19,824 bases of DNA from Pseudomonadota bacterium (GCA_021808035.1 JAKBCG010000009.1:1-19824); one strand, 5' to 3'. Numbered from the stretch's first letter, positions 6,226 to 13,734 are shown. Numbers and translations: made by a program. The notes: generated from the sequence alone by a model not told the origin.

Positions 6226-8759
6226 CGCGGACGGACCCGCCGCGTCGGCTCGGCACCGTACGGATCGTCGGGCCAGTAGTGTTTCGGGTAGCGTCCCTTC
6301 AAGTCCCTCTTGACCTCATGGTAGGTGCACCTCCAGAAGTTCTCCAGGTCGCGGGTCACCTGGACGGGGCGTCCCGCCGGGGACAGCAGCTTGAGCAGCA
6401 AGGGCATGCGTCCTGCGGCGATGGTCGGCGTCGTGCCGAGACCGAACAGTTCCTGCAGCCGCACCGAAACGGTCGGGACCTCGCCGTCCTGATAGTCGAT
6501 CGGCACGTTCGAACCACTCGGAACGCGCAGGTGCGTCGGCGCCTCGCGCGCGAGCACGACCCGCTGACCGTGCGTCAAGCGGCTCTCGAGCGCGCGTGCC
6601 CAGTCGACCCGCGTCAGGTGTTCGCGGCGGGCGCAGCCCGCGATCCATGGCGTCACCCACGCCTCGAGGCCGGCTTCGAGTGCCGCGTCGCCGAGATCGG
6701 GCCACGGGTCGGGCGCCGGGACGCCGAGGCGGCCGAGCAGCGCGACGCGGGCCTGCCATTGCCGCAGGTCCCGGGTCCACGGCAATGCGCCGATGCCGAG
6801 GTCGCGGATACCGGTGATCATGGCCGCTGCAATCGCCTGCGGATCGGCGTCGGGGATCTCTGCGCTCGACAGCAAGATCGCGCCGAGAAGTCGATCGCGT
6901 CGCGCGCGGACCGCCTGCTCGCGGCGATCCCAGACGACCTCGGACCGTTCCTCGATCTGCGAGGCGAACAACCGATCGAGGTCCTCCCGCTCGATCGGCG
7001 CGGCCAGCTGTATCCGCGCGTCGCGCTCCGCTGCGTCGAGCTGCGCCGCAACCAGATAGGTCGCCTTCGCGAGGGTCTGCGGTCCGATGAACACCGCGCC
7101 GCGGCCGTTCGCGAGCAAATACCGTCCGTCCCCGCCGCGGCTGCGGGCGATCCGGTCGGGGTACGCGAGCGCGAGCAGGATCCCCGCGGCGCGATCGCGA
7201 TCCACCGCGTCGGGCGCGCCGCCGAGCCGTCGCCGCCAGCGAGCCGCCGCGTGCAGCGCGGCCGAGGCCGCGCGCGAGTCGATGCTCGCCCCGGATCGAG
7301 CGGCCGCGTCGGGGTCGGCGAGCGCGGCGAGCGCGCTGCGCACGTCCGCATCGCGCGCCCCCGGGGAAGCGCGCACGACGGCTCGCTCGCTGAGCACCGC
7401 GGCGAGATCGCACGCGAGTCCGACCGCCCGCATCGCGACGGCCCTGTCCAGCATGTGCGCGAGCCGGGGATGCGCGCCGAGCGCCGCGATCGCGCGACCG
7501 TGGGCGGTGACGCGACCGGTGGCGTCGATCGCGTCCAGACGGCGCAGCAGATCGCGCGCTTGGGCGAGATGCGCCGGTGGCGGCGGATCGAGCCAGCGCA
7601 GCGACTGCGCGTCGATCGCGCCCCAGGCGGCGAGCTCGAGCGCGAGCGGTGCCAGATCCTCGTTCAGGATCTGCGGTTGCGCATGCGGCGCGAGCGCCGC
7701 GTGGGTGCTCTCCGACCAGAGCCGGAAGCACACCCCGGGACCCGTGCGCCCGGCCCGCCCGCGGCGCTGATCGGCCTCGGCTTGCGAGAGCTTCGTCGTC
7801 ACCAGGCGACTCATGCCGCTCGCGGGATCGAACTGAGAGCGGCGCGCGAGGCCGCTGTCGACGACGATCCGCACCCCCTCGATCGTCAGGCTGGTCTCGG
7901 CGATCGAGGTCGCGAGCACGATCTTGCGGATGCCCGGCCCGGCTCGCGCGAGCGCTGCCTCCTGCGCGGCCGGATCGAGATCCGCGTACAGCGGCAACAC
8001 GCGCGTGCCGCGCGGCAGCGTCCGCTCGCCGAGCAGCCGCCCGACGCGGCGGATCTCCGCGGCACCGGGCAGGAAACACAGCGCGTCGCCGTCTTCGGCG
8101 GCGAGCGCCGCGACCAGGGTCTGCGCCGCCTGCTCCTCGAGCGGCGCGTCCACGCGGCGCGGCAGGTACTGCGTGCGCACCGCGAACGGCCGGCCGGTCG
8201 CGGTCACGGTGGGCGGCGCGTCCAGCAGGCGCGCGAGCGGTTGCGTCTCCAGCGTCGCCGACATCACGATCACGCGCAGGTCCGGCCGCAGGTTCTCCTG
8301 GACGTCGAGCGTGAGCGCGAGCCCGAGGTCGCCGTGCACGCTGCGTTCGTGAAATTCATCGAACACGACGCATCCCGTGCCGGCGAGCGCGGCGTCGTCC
8401 TGGATCATCCGTGTGAGGATCCCTTCGGTGACCACCTCGAGCCGGGTCGCGCGCGAGACCCGCGACTCGAGACGGGTGCGGTAGCCGATGCGTTCGCCGA
8501 CCCGTTCGCCGGCGAGCTGCGCGATCCGCGTCGCGATCGCCCGCGCCGCCAGCCGCCGCGGCTCGAGCATCACGATCCTGCGCTCGGCGAGCCAGCCGGA
8601 GGCGAGCAACGCGAGCGGCACGATCGTGCTCTTGCCGGCGCCGGGCGGCGCTTCGACGATCAATCGATTGCGCTCCTCGAGCGCGCCGGCGATCGCCGGC
8701 AACACCGACCCGATGGGCAAGCCGGGCAGCGCGTCGCGGATCCGTTCGTGCAGGCTCAA
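6222..8759 (-). CDS. hrpB: ATP-dependent RNA helicase HrpB
   Basis: This 845-residue DEAH-family superfamily 2 helicase is cytosolic. Family members unwind RNA using ATP, but the cellular substrate of HrpB is not well defined. Motifs in order: Walker A APPGAGKST (37-45), EPRRLAARA (66-74), DEFHERS (134-140, the DEFH variant typical of HrpB), SAT (167-169), ATSIAETSLTIEGVRIVVDS (283-302) and QRRGRAGRTGPG (331-342). The HrpB-specific C-terminal domain ends in KGRYPKHYWPDDPYGAEPTRR, close to the end of the E. coli protein, and the length fits (about 810-840). The start is TTG 8759: no ATG or GTG lies close upstream in frame, the Walker A sits at the usual distance, and an internal GTG would cut into conserved sequence. 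No Shine-Dalgarno is visible. It is the first gene of a four-gene minus-strand run and is divergent from the tRNA gene. Confidence 0.95.
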   Translation of the reverse strand: MSLHERIRDALPGLPIGSVLPAIAGALEERNRLIVEAPPGAGKSTIVPLALLASGWLAERRIVMLEPRRLAARAIATRIAQLAGERVGERIGYRTRLESRVSRATRLEVVTEGILTRMIQDDAALAGTGCVVFDEFHERSVHGDLGLALTLDVQENLRPDLRVIVMSATLETQPLARLLDAPPTVTATGRPFAVRTQYLPRRVDAPLEEQAAQTLVAALAAEDGDALCFLPGAAEIRRVGRLLGERTLPRGTRVLPLYADLDPAAQEAALARAGPGIRKIVLATSIAETSLTIEGVRIVVDSGLARRSQFDPASGMSRLVTTKLSQAEADQRRGRAGRTGPGVCFRLWSESTHAALAPHAQPQILNEDLAPLALELAAWGAIDAQSLRWLDPPPPAHLAQARDLLRRLDAIDATGRVTAHGRAIAALGAHPRLAHMLDRAVAMRAVGLACDLAAVLSERAVVRASPGARDADVRSALAALADPDAAARSGASIDSRAASAALHAAARWRRRLGGAPDAVDRDRAAGILLALAYPDRIARSRGGDGRYLLANGRGAVFIGPQTLAKATYLVAAQLDAAERDARIQLAAPIEREDLDRLFASQIEERSEVVWDRREQAVRARRDRLLGAILLSSAEIPDADPQAIAAAMITGIRDLGIGALPWTRDLRQWQARVALLGRLGVPAPDPWPDLGDAALEAGLEAWVTPWIAGCARREHLTRVDWARALESRLTHGQRVVLAREAPTHLRVPSGSNVPIDYQDGEVPTVSVRLQELFGLGTTPTIAAGRMPLLLKLLSPAGRPVQVTRDLENFWRCTYHEVKRDLKGRYPKHYWPDDPYGAEPTRRVRPR

Positions 8760-8844
8760 GGGAGTGGTTTCGCAGCTTCGGTCATTCGGGTCGCGCGCGA
8801 TACTGTACCGTGAACGCGCGCCGAGGTGCGCGCGCGACCGATCC

Positions 8845-8853
8845 TGTTAGAAT
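8845..8853 (+). promoter_or_regulatory. Extended -10 promoter element of the tRNA gene
   Basis: TGTTAGAAT reads as an extended -10 (TGn at 8845-8847, TAGAAT at 8848-8853). A GC-rich stretch (8854-8862) separates it from the mature tRNA 5' end at 8863, so transcription would start just before the tRNA. GC-rich discriminators are usual for stable-RNA promoters under stringent control. No convincing -35 hexamer lies 17 bp upstream. Confidence 0.55.
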
Positions 8854-8862
8854 GCGCGGGAC

Positions 8863-9170
8863 GGGCCTGTAGCTCAGTCGGTTAGAGCAGGGGACTCATC
8901 GACGGTAAGACGGTGCCTTCGCGTCGCGAGGCGCGAAGTGGACGGGATGAATTCAGGGAACCCTTAGCGGTACGGCCGATGGCAACCCTGAGCCAAGCCG
9001 GCGGTACACCGCCGGAAGGTGCAGAGACTACCTGAGCGCTGCAGTCGCGCTTAATGACAGGCGAGAGCGTCCCGCACCCCATGTGGGTGAAGAGATAGTC
9101 CACTCCCGCCGGAAACGGTGGGGCGAAGTGAATCCCTTGGTCGTCGGTTCGAGTCCGACCGGGCCCACCA
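8863..9170 (+). tRNA. tRNA-Ile2 (CAU), split by a group I intron
   Basis: The exons are 8863-8899 and 9131-9170. Joined, they give a 77-nt tRNA with encoded CCA. The acceptor stem GGGCCUG pairs with CGGGCCC (one U-G), the D-arm follows, the anticodon stem GGGGA pairs with UCCCU, the loop is CUCAUAA with anticodon CAU, and the T-arm is GUCGG/CCGAC around UUCGAGU. CAU could mean Met, but the anticodon stem, variable region and overall sequence resemble E. coli ileX. I therefore call it the minor isoleucine tRNA whose C34 becomes lysidine (TilS) to read AUA. Without splicing the anticodon loop is broken, so the tRNA depends on intron removal. It lies 66 bp upstream of ggt on the same strand. Confidence 0.93.
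8900..9130 (+). ncRNA. Group I intron (IC3-like) in tRNA-Ile(CAU)
   Basis: This 231-nt self-splicing intron candidate lies between anticodon base U36 and A37. P1 is CAU|CG (8897-8901) paired with CGGUG (8911-8915), giving the expected U-G wobble at the 5' splice site (8899/8913). The last base, G9130, serves as omega-G. P2 is CUUCGCG/CGCGAAG (8917-8923/8932-8938). The P/Q pairing forms P4, UCAGGG/CCCUGA (8953-8958/8986-8991). P6a is CCGGCGG/CCGCCGG (8998-9004/9009-9015). R/S forms P7, GACUA/UAGUC (9026-9030/9096-9100). P3 is probably CGGGA/UCCCG (8943-8947/9070-9074), P8 CACCC/GGGUG (9075-9079/9085-9089), and P9 is an 8-bp stem with a GAAA loop (9104-9123). The core strings GAGCCAAG and GGUGCAGAGACU match cyanobacterial and Azoarcus tRNA introns. 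There is no homing endonuclease ORF. Confidence 0.92.
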
Positions 9171-9187
9171 TCACGACCGGACCGTGG

Positions 9188-9207
9188 CCGCATCCGCGAG
9201 GGTGCGG
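9188..9207 (+). other. 8-bp hairpin with GCGA loop after the tRNA
   Basis: CCGCATCC (9188-9195) pairs with GGGTGCGG (9200-9207), with one T-G pair, around the GNRA-type loop GCGA. It starts 18 bases after the tRNA CCA end and finishes 29 bases before the ggt start codon. No T-run follows, so it does not look like a normal intrinsic terminator. It may mark the 3' trailer of the tRNA precursor or the boundary with the ggt leader. Confidence 0.4.
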
Positions 9208-9236
9208 CGCGGATCGATCACGAGCGGGAGATCGAA

Positions 9237-11015
9237 ATGACCAACCATCGCGCGCGGCTGATCGGACGACCAGCGCGCCTCGCCGCCTGTGCGGTGGCGC
9301 TCGCGCTCGCGGGCCGCACCATTTCCGCGGCGGTGCCGGAACAGGCGCTCGACACCAGCGGCAGGCCGGCCTCGCTCGCGTCGCTCGCGGGGCTCCGGCC
9401 GGTAACTGCCCGGCACGCGATGGTCGTGACCGCGCAACATCTCGCGACCGACGTCGGCTTGAGGATCCTGCGACAGGGCGGCAACGCGGTCGATGCGGCC
9501 GTCGCGGTGGGCTACGCGCTCGCGGTCGTGCACCCATGCTGCGGCAACCTCGGCGGCGGCGGCTTCATGATGTTGCACCTGGCGACCGGAAAGAACGTGT
9601 TCCTCGATTTTCGGGAGACGGCGCCCCTCGCGGCGACCGCGAACATGTATCTCGACGCCGCCGGGAACGTCGTTCCCGGCCGCAGCACCCGCAGCTACCT
9701 CGCGGTCGGCGTGCCCGGCACCGTGATGGGCCTCGATACGGCGCTCGCGAAGTACGGGACGATGAAGCTCGCGCAGGTCATTGCTCCCGCGATCCGGCTC
9801 GCCCGCGACGGTTTCGTTCTGTTGCCGGGCGACGCGGCGATCCTCGACCGCCGCGCGGCCGAATTCGCGCGGCAGCCGAATGTCGCGGCGATATTCCTGA
9901 ACCATGGGAAGCCGTATGCCGCGGGCGAGCGCCTGGTGCAGCCGCAGCTCGCGCGCACGCTGCGGTCGATCGCGCGTCACGGAACCGACGCGTTCTACCG
10001 CGGACCGATCGCCCGCGCGATCGTCGCCGCGAGCCACCGGCATCACGGGATCCTGACGATGCGCGACTTCGCCGATTACCGGGTCCGCTGGGACCGGCCG
10101 GTGAGCTGCGATTACCATGGGTACCGGTTCGTCTCCGATCCGCCGCCGAGCTCCGGCGGCGCCACGATCTGCGAGATCCTGGGGATCCTGGCGCCCTATC
10201 CGCTCGCGCAGTGGGGGTACGGGTCCGCCGCGAGCATCCACTATCTGGTCGAGGCCGAACGCCGCGCGTTCGCGGATCGCAACAGCGACCTCGGGGATCC
10301 CGCGTTCGTGCACGACGACGTCGCGCAGCTCCTGTCGCCGGCGCACCTCGCGGCGCTGCGCGCGACGATCCAGCCGGAGGCCGCGACGCCCTCGACGGCG
10401 ATCCGGGGGCACCTCGGCGCGACCGAGGGCAACGATACGACCAACTTCTCGATCGTCGATGCGCACGGTAACGCGGTCGCGGTCACGTACACGATCAATT
10501 ATCTGTTCGGCAATGGACGGATCGCCGGCGACACCGGGTTCTTCCTGAACAACGAGATGGACGATTTCACCTCGAAGCCGGGCGTCGCGAACAGCTTCGG
10601 CCTCGTCCAGGGCGTGAGCAATGCGATCCAGCCGGGCAAGCGTCCGCTCTCCTCGATGGCGCCGTCGATCGTGCTCCGGGGCGGGAAGCTCTTCATGGTC
10701 ACCGGCAGTCCCGGCGGATCGACGATCATCTCGACGGTGCTCGAGAGCTTCCTGAACGTCGTCGACTTCAAGATGAACATCCAACAATCGGTCGACGCGC
10801 CGCGCGTGCACCAGCAATGGTATCCGGACGTCGTGTTCGTCGAACCGGGCCTGCTGTCGGCGCCGGTGCGGGCGCGGCTCGAACGGATGGGGTATCGCTT
10901 CAAGGTGATCCCGTCGTGGGGCGCGGACGAGGCGATCCTGGTCGATCCGCGGTCCGGCGTGCTCGAGGGAGCGAACGACCGGCGGCGGCCGGCCGGCCTC
11001 GCGGCCGGCTACTGA
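9237..11015 (+). CDS. ggt: Gamma-glutamyltransferase (glutathione hydrolase) precursor
   Basis: This 592-residue periplasmic enzyme splits the gamma-glutamyl bond of glutathione and related peptides, transferring the glutamyl group to water or an amino acid. A signal peptide covers about 1-32 (basic n-region, then ACAVALALAGRTISA). The proenzyme should cut itself before Thr401 (GNDTTNFSIVD, 398-408), making Thr401 the nucleophile of the small subunit. Other family residues are DFRE (124-127, the substrate-binding Arg), NNEMDDF (438-444), KRPLSSM (468-474), TGSPGG (489-494) and a final AGY. One oddity is Asn in place of the His of the usual TTH. ATG 9237 is preceded by GGGAG with a 6-base spacer. 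It lies 66 bp after the tRNA and 17 bp before the POT transporter, with which it is probably cotranscribed. Confidence 0.95.
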   Translation: MTNHRARLIGRPARLAACAVALALAGRTISAAVPEQALDTSGRPASLASLAGLRPVTARHAMVVTAQHLATDVGLRILRQGGNAVDAAVAVGYALAVVHPCCGNLGGGGFMMLHLATGKNVFLDFRETAPLAATANMYLDAAGNVVPGRSTRSYLAVGVPGTVMGLDTALAKYGTMKLAQVIAPAIRLARDGFVLLPGDAAILDRRAAEFARQPNVAAIFLNHGKPYAAGERLVQPQLARTLRSIARHGTDAFYRGPIARAIVAASHRHHGILTMRDFADYRVRWDRPVSCDYHGYRFVSDPPPSSGGATICEILGILAPYPLAQWGYGSAASIHYLVEAERRAFADRNSDLGDPAFVHDDVAQLLSPAHLAALRATIQPEAATPSTAIRGHLGATEGNDTTNFSIVDAHGNAVAVTYTINYLFGNGRIAGDTGFFLNNEMDDFTSKPGVANSFGLVQGVSNAIQPGKRPLSSMAPSIVLRGGKLFMVTGSPGGSTIISTVLESFLNVVDFKMNIQQSVDAPRVHQQWYPDVVFVEPGLLSAPVRARLERMGYRFKVIPSWGADEAILVDPRSGVLEGANDRRRPAGLAAGY

Positions 11016-11032
11016 TCGACCGGGGCGGGCCG

Positions 11033-12475
11033 GTGGCACCGCGAACCCCGCAGGAGCGCCTCGGGCACCCGAGCGGACTGTGGATGCTGCTCGGCGTCAC
11101 GGTCGGCGTGAACTACGCGTTCTACGGTTTTCGCGCGTTCGTCGCGCCGTACCTCGCGGGCGCGTTCTTCGGGCACGAGGCGCCCGGCCTCGCGATGCGG
11201 GATGCGAACCTGCTGACCGCCGGCGTCGGCTCATTACTGTACGCGACCCACGTCGTCGGCGGCTGGATCGCCGACAACGTGCTCGGCGAGGCGCGTGCGC
11301 TGCGCACTGCGTTGTGGATCGAGACGCTCGCGCTCGCGTCGATGTCCTGGCCGAGCCGCGACGGGTTCCTGTTCGGGCTAGCGTTGTACGTGCTCGGCGC
11401 CGGTCTCAGCATTCCGCTCACGGTGTTGATCGGCCGCAACTACGGGTCGGACGATCCGCGCCGCGACGCCGGTTACACGCTGTTCTACCTGGCGATCAAC
11501 CTTGGCGGGTTCATCGCGCCGTTCGTCTGTGCCGACTGGATCGGCGGCCATTTCGGTTATCGATATGGATTCATCGCCGCGAGCGCGGGCGTCGCGTTCG
11601 CAGCGGCGCTGTTCGAGTGGCGCGGGGGGCCGCTCGCGGCCCGCCAACCGCGCCCCCGATTCGGCGGCCGCGCGGCCTTGCCGCTGGTGCTCGCCGGCTT
11701 GCTCGCCGCGCTCTATCCGACGAAACTCCTGCTCGAACATCCGCATTGGCTCAACGGCGTGGTCGACGGCCTGCTCGGCCTGCTGGTCGCGTATTTCGTG
11801 GTGAGCGCGATCCGTCGCGGCGATCGGGTGCAGGCCGAGCGGTACGTCGCGATGCTGCTGCTGTTCGGCGCGAACATCGCGTTCTGGGCGCTGAGCTTCC
11901 AGGGTGCGACGTCGCTCAATTTCTTCGCGCGGGACTTCGTCGCGGCGCCGTTCGACTTCACGGTGTTCCAGTCGCTGAATCCGCTGTACATCATGCTGCT
12001 CGCGCCGTTGCTCGCGCTGCTCTGGCCCTGGCTCGGGCACCGCGGCTGGGATCCGTCGACGCCGCGCAAATTCGGCATCGGCCTGGTGTTCGTCGCGCTG
12101 TCCTACGTGCTCGTGTACCGGGCAGCCGCGCACGTCGCGCTCGAGGGGGGGCGGGTCTCCTGGGTCGCGCTCGCGCTGTGCTATCTCCTGCAGACGATCG
12201 GCGAACTCGCGCTCTCGCCGATCGGTTACGCGATGGTCACGCGACTCGCGGCGCCCGAGGAGGCTTCGCTCGCGATGGGCGGATGGTTCTTCGGGATCGC
12301 GATGGCGTATCAGCTCTCCGGGCGCATCGCGGCGATGACCACGAGCGGTGCGGCGACGGGGATCGCCGGTTATGCGCAGGTCTACCGGGATCTGTGGCTG
12401 GTCGGTCTCGCGATCGCCGCCGCCTATTTGATCGCGGCGCCGCGGATCGCGCGGCTGATGCACGGCGCACGCTGA
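11033..12475 (+). CDS. POT/PTR-family transporter, divergent
   Basis: This is a 480-residue inner-membrane protein with about 12-14 helices, of the proton-dependent oligopeptide transporter (POT/PTR) family. Family marks are FYGFRAFVAPYL (30-41), GGWIADNVLGEARAL (76-90), the second PTR signature GYTLFYLAINLGGFIAPF (147-164), TSLNFFARDF (293-302), FQSLNPLYI (312-320) and ELALSPIGYAMVTRLAAPEE (391-410). The last three resemble E. coli Dtp proteins. Unusually, the TM1 E-x-x-E-R motif reads T23/V26/N27, and the TM4 lysine position is Ile127. These residues support proton coupling in studied POTs, so coupling or substrate may differ here. The start is GTG 11033, 17 bp after the ggt stop. The frame is open far upstream, but that part overlaps ggt and is unlike a transporter. 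Together with Ggt it could import the dipeptide released from glutathione. Confidence 0.85.
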   Translation: MAPRTPQERLGHPSGLWMLLGVTVGVNYAFYGFRAFVAPYLAGAFFGHEAPGLAMRDANLLTAGVGSLLYATHVVGGWIADNVLGEARALRTALWIETLALASMSWPSRDGFLFGLALYVLGAGLSIPLTVLIGRNYGSDDPRRDAGYTLFYLAINLGGFIAPFVCADWIGGHFGYRYGFIAASAGVAFAAALFEWRGGPLAARQPRPRFGGRAALPLVLAGLLAALYPTKLLLEHPHWLNGVVDGLLGLLVAYFVVSAIRRGDRVQAERYVAMLLLFGANIAFWALSFQGATSLNFFARDFVAAPFDFTVFQSLNPLYIMLLAPLLALLWPWLGHRGWDPSTPRKFGIGLVFVALSYVLVYRAAAHVALEGGRVSWVALALCYLLQTIGELALSPIGYAMVTRLAAPEEASLAMGGWFFGIAMAYQLSGRIAAMTTSGAATGIAGYAQVYRDLWLVGLAIAAAYLIAAPRIARLMHGAR

Positions 12476-12500
12476 CGGCGTCCGGCGCGCGGGCCCGGGC

Positions 12501-13730
12501 TCAGCGCGACGGCGCGGCGCCGGGGCAGGGCGTCGCGGGGCCGCTCGGCTCCCGCTCGAGGACCTGATTGCGCTTGATCGACTGTTCCGGCGTCAGCCAC
12601 AGTCGGCCGCTCGCGGCGCAGCGCTCGCCGTAGTCGAACAGGCCGCGCATGAATTTCGGGCTGAAGTCGACGATGTTCGCGACCGGGAAGTCCGCCGGAA
12701 TGTCGGTCAGGCGCAAGCGCATGCCGAGGGTGCGCGTGAGGTTGACCGTGCCGAGGATCGCCTCGCGAGTCTTGTAGGTCATGCTGGCGGAGAAGCTGCG
12801 CGTCAGCATCGAGAGCGTGCTCACCGGCGTGGTGCTCGGGATCCGCGCGATCTGGCTGTTCACGATCAGGTAGACCTCGCCGCCGCGCCAGGCCGGCAGT
12901 TCCTGCGGACGCAGTCCCGCGACCAGGGGTAGAGCGAACACCGGGGTCGTCACGCTGCCGTCGACGTGCATCTCCTCGTAGGTGTGCCGGCCGTCACGCA
13001 CCCGGATCAAGACCGGCGGGAACACGCCCGGGACGCTCGCCGACGCGACGAGCACGTCGCGAAACAACGCGCGCGCGGACTCCCCGCCATGCTCGGCGAT
13101 CGCGCCCATGTCCCACAGAACCGTCTCCTCGCTGTCGAGATCGGTCGTCGCGACGATCAACCGGCGGCCCCGTTCGGTCGCGCGCGCGACCGCGGCGACC
13201 AGCGCCGGCGTCACGTAGTGGTCGACCATGTCGTACAAGGCATCGCGATGTCGTCGTCCGAGGGGAGACACGAGTCGGCTCACGACGCGCCACCAGGCGG
13301 GGTGGCTGAGTAGCCGGCGGTGATCCGCCGTGAACGCCGCCTCGAGCTCCGGGTCCCAGCGCGGCCCGAGGAACGCGAACGGCGCGATCAGCGCGCCAGC
13401 GCTCACGCCGGTCACGAGTTCGAATCGCGGCCGGTCGTGCGCCTCGGTGAGCCCGACGAGCGCGCCGGCGCCGAATGCGCCCTCCGACCCGCCACCGGAG
13501 AGCGCGAGCACGTCGACCGGTCCGTCACCCGCCGCCTTGCGGATCCCGGCGAAGATCGGTGACGACCAGTCGGCGAAGCCATGCAGATCCGTCGTCACCA
13601 GACGCACGGCCGGGGGAAAGCCCGGCGGCGTCGCCGCGTTGATCACCGTCGGGGGCGCCGGACGGCGCATCGGCGTCGCGCATCCCGCGAGCGCGCCGAG
13701 ACAGATCATGCTGAACACGCCGATTCGCAC
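12501..13730 (-). CDS. Patatin-like phospholipase, lipoprotein
   Basis: This 409-residue protein has a lipoprotein signal, with lipobox LAGC at 14-17. Ala at +2 favours the outer membrane. The patatin domain covers about 72-275: oxyanion loop ALSGGGSEGAFGAG (76-89), nucleophile GVSAG with Ser110 (108-112) and catalytic Asp257 in HVDGS. Patatin-like enzymes use a Ser-Asp dyad to release fatty acids from lipids. The N-terminal lipid anchor and outer-membrane setting suggest an envelope lipase, but the substrate is unknown. The start is GTG 13730 because a clear GGAGGT lies 4 bases upstream. The next Met (residue 8) would leave too short an n-region for the lipoprotein signal. It is convergent with the POT gene (25-bp gap) and divergent from crcB (172 bp). 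Confidence 0.9.
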   Translation of the reverse strand: MRIGVFSMICLGALAGCATPMRRPAPPTVINAATPPGFPPAVRLVTTDLHGFADWSSPIFAGIRKAAGDGPVDVLALSGGGSEGAFGAGALVGLTEAHDRPRFELVTGVSAGALIAPFAFLGPRWDPELEAAFTADHRRLLSHPAWWRVVSRLVSPLGRRHRDALYDMVDHYVTPALVAAVARATERGRRLIVATTDLDSEETVLWDMGAIAEHGGESARALFRDVLVASASVPGVFPPVLIRVRDGRHTYEEMHVDGSVTTPVFALPLVAGLRPQELPAWRGGEVYLIVNSQIARIPSTTPVSTLSMLTRSFSASMTYKTREAILGTVNLTRTLGMRLRLTDIPADFPVANIVDFSPKFMRGLFDYGERCAASGRLWLTPEQSIKRNQVLEREPSGPATPCPGAAPSR

Positions 13731-13734
13731 CCCG

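Noticed and set aside
6168..8813. Long plus-strand ORF (881 codons) opposite hrpB
   Set aside because: It is an Arg/Ala-rich shadow frame produced by high GC. The opposite strand carries a full set of helicase motifs.
8791..8818. Inverted repeat-like stretch with CTGTAC between hrpB and the tRNA, considered as a LexA or other operator
   Set aside because: It lacks the CTGT-N8-ACAG pattern, and the symmetry comes mostly from CG alternation.
8882..9193. Minus-strand ORF of 103 codons across the tRNA and intron (contains GPGRTRTDD)
   Set aside because: It is the translation of the antisense of the tRNA and intron. This kind of GPGRTRTD peptide is a familiar false call over tRNA genes.
10817..11032. 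Upstream extension of the POT frame by 72 codons
   Set aside because: It lies inside ggt in another frame and lacks membrane-protein character. The GTG at 11033 fits the family's N-terminus.
12476..12500. GC-rich palindromic bases between the POT and patatin genes as a terminator
   Set aside because: There is no stable stem with a T-run, only short self-complementary GC words expected at this composition.
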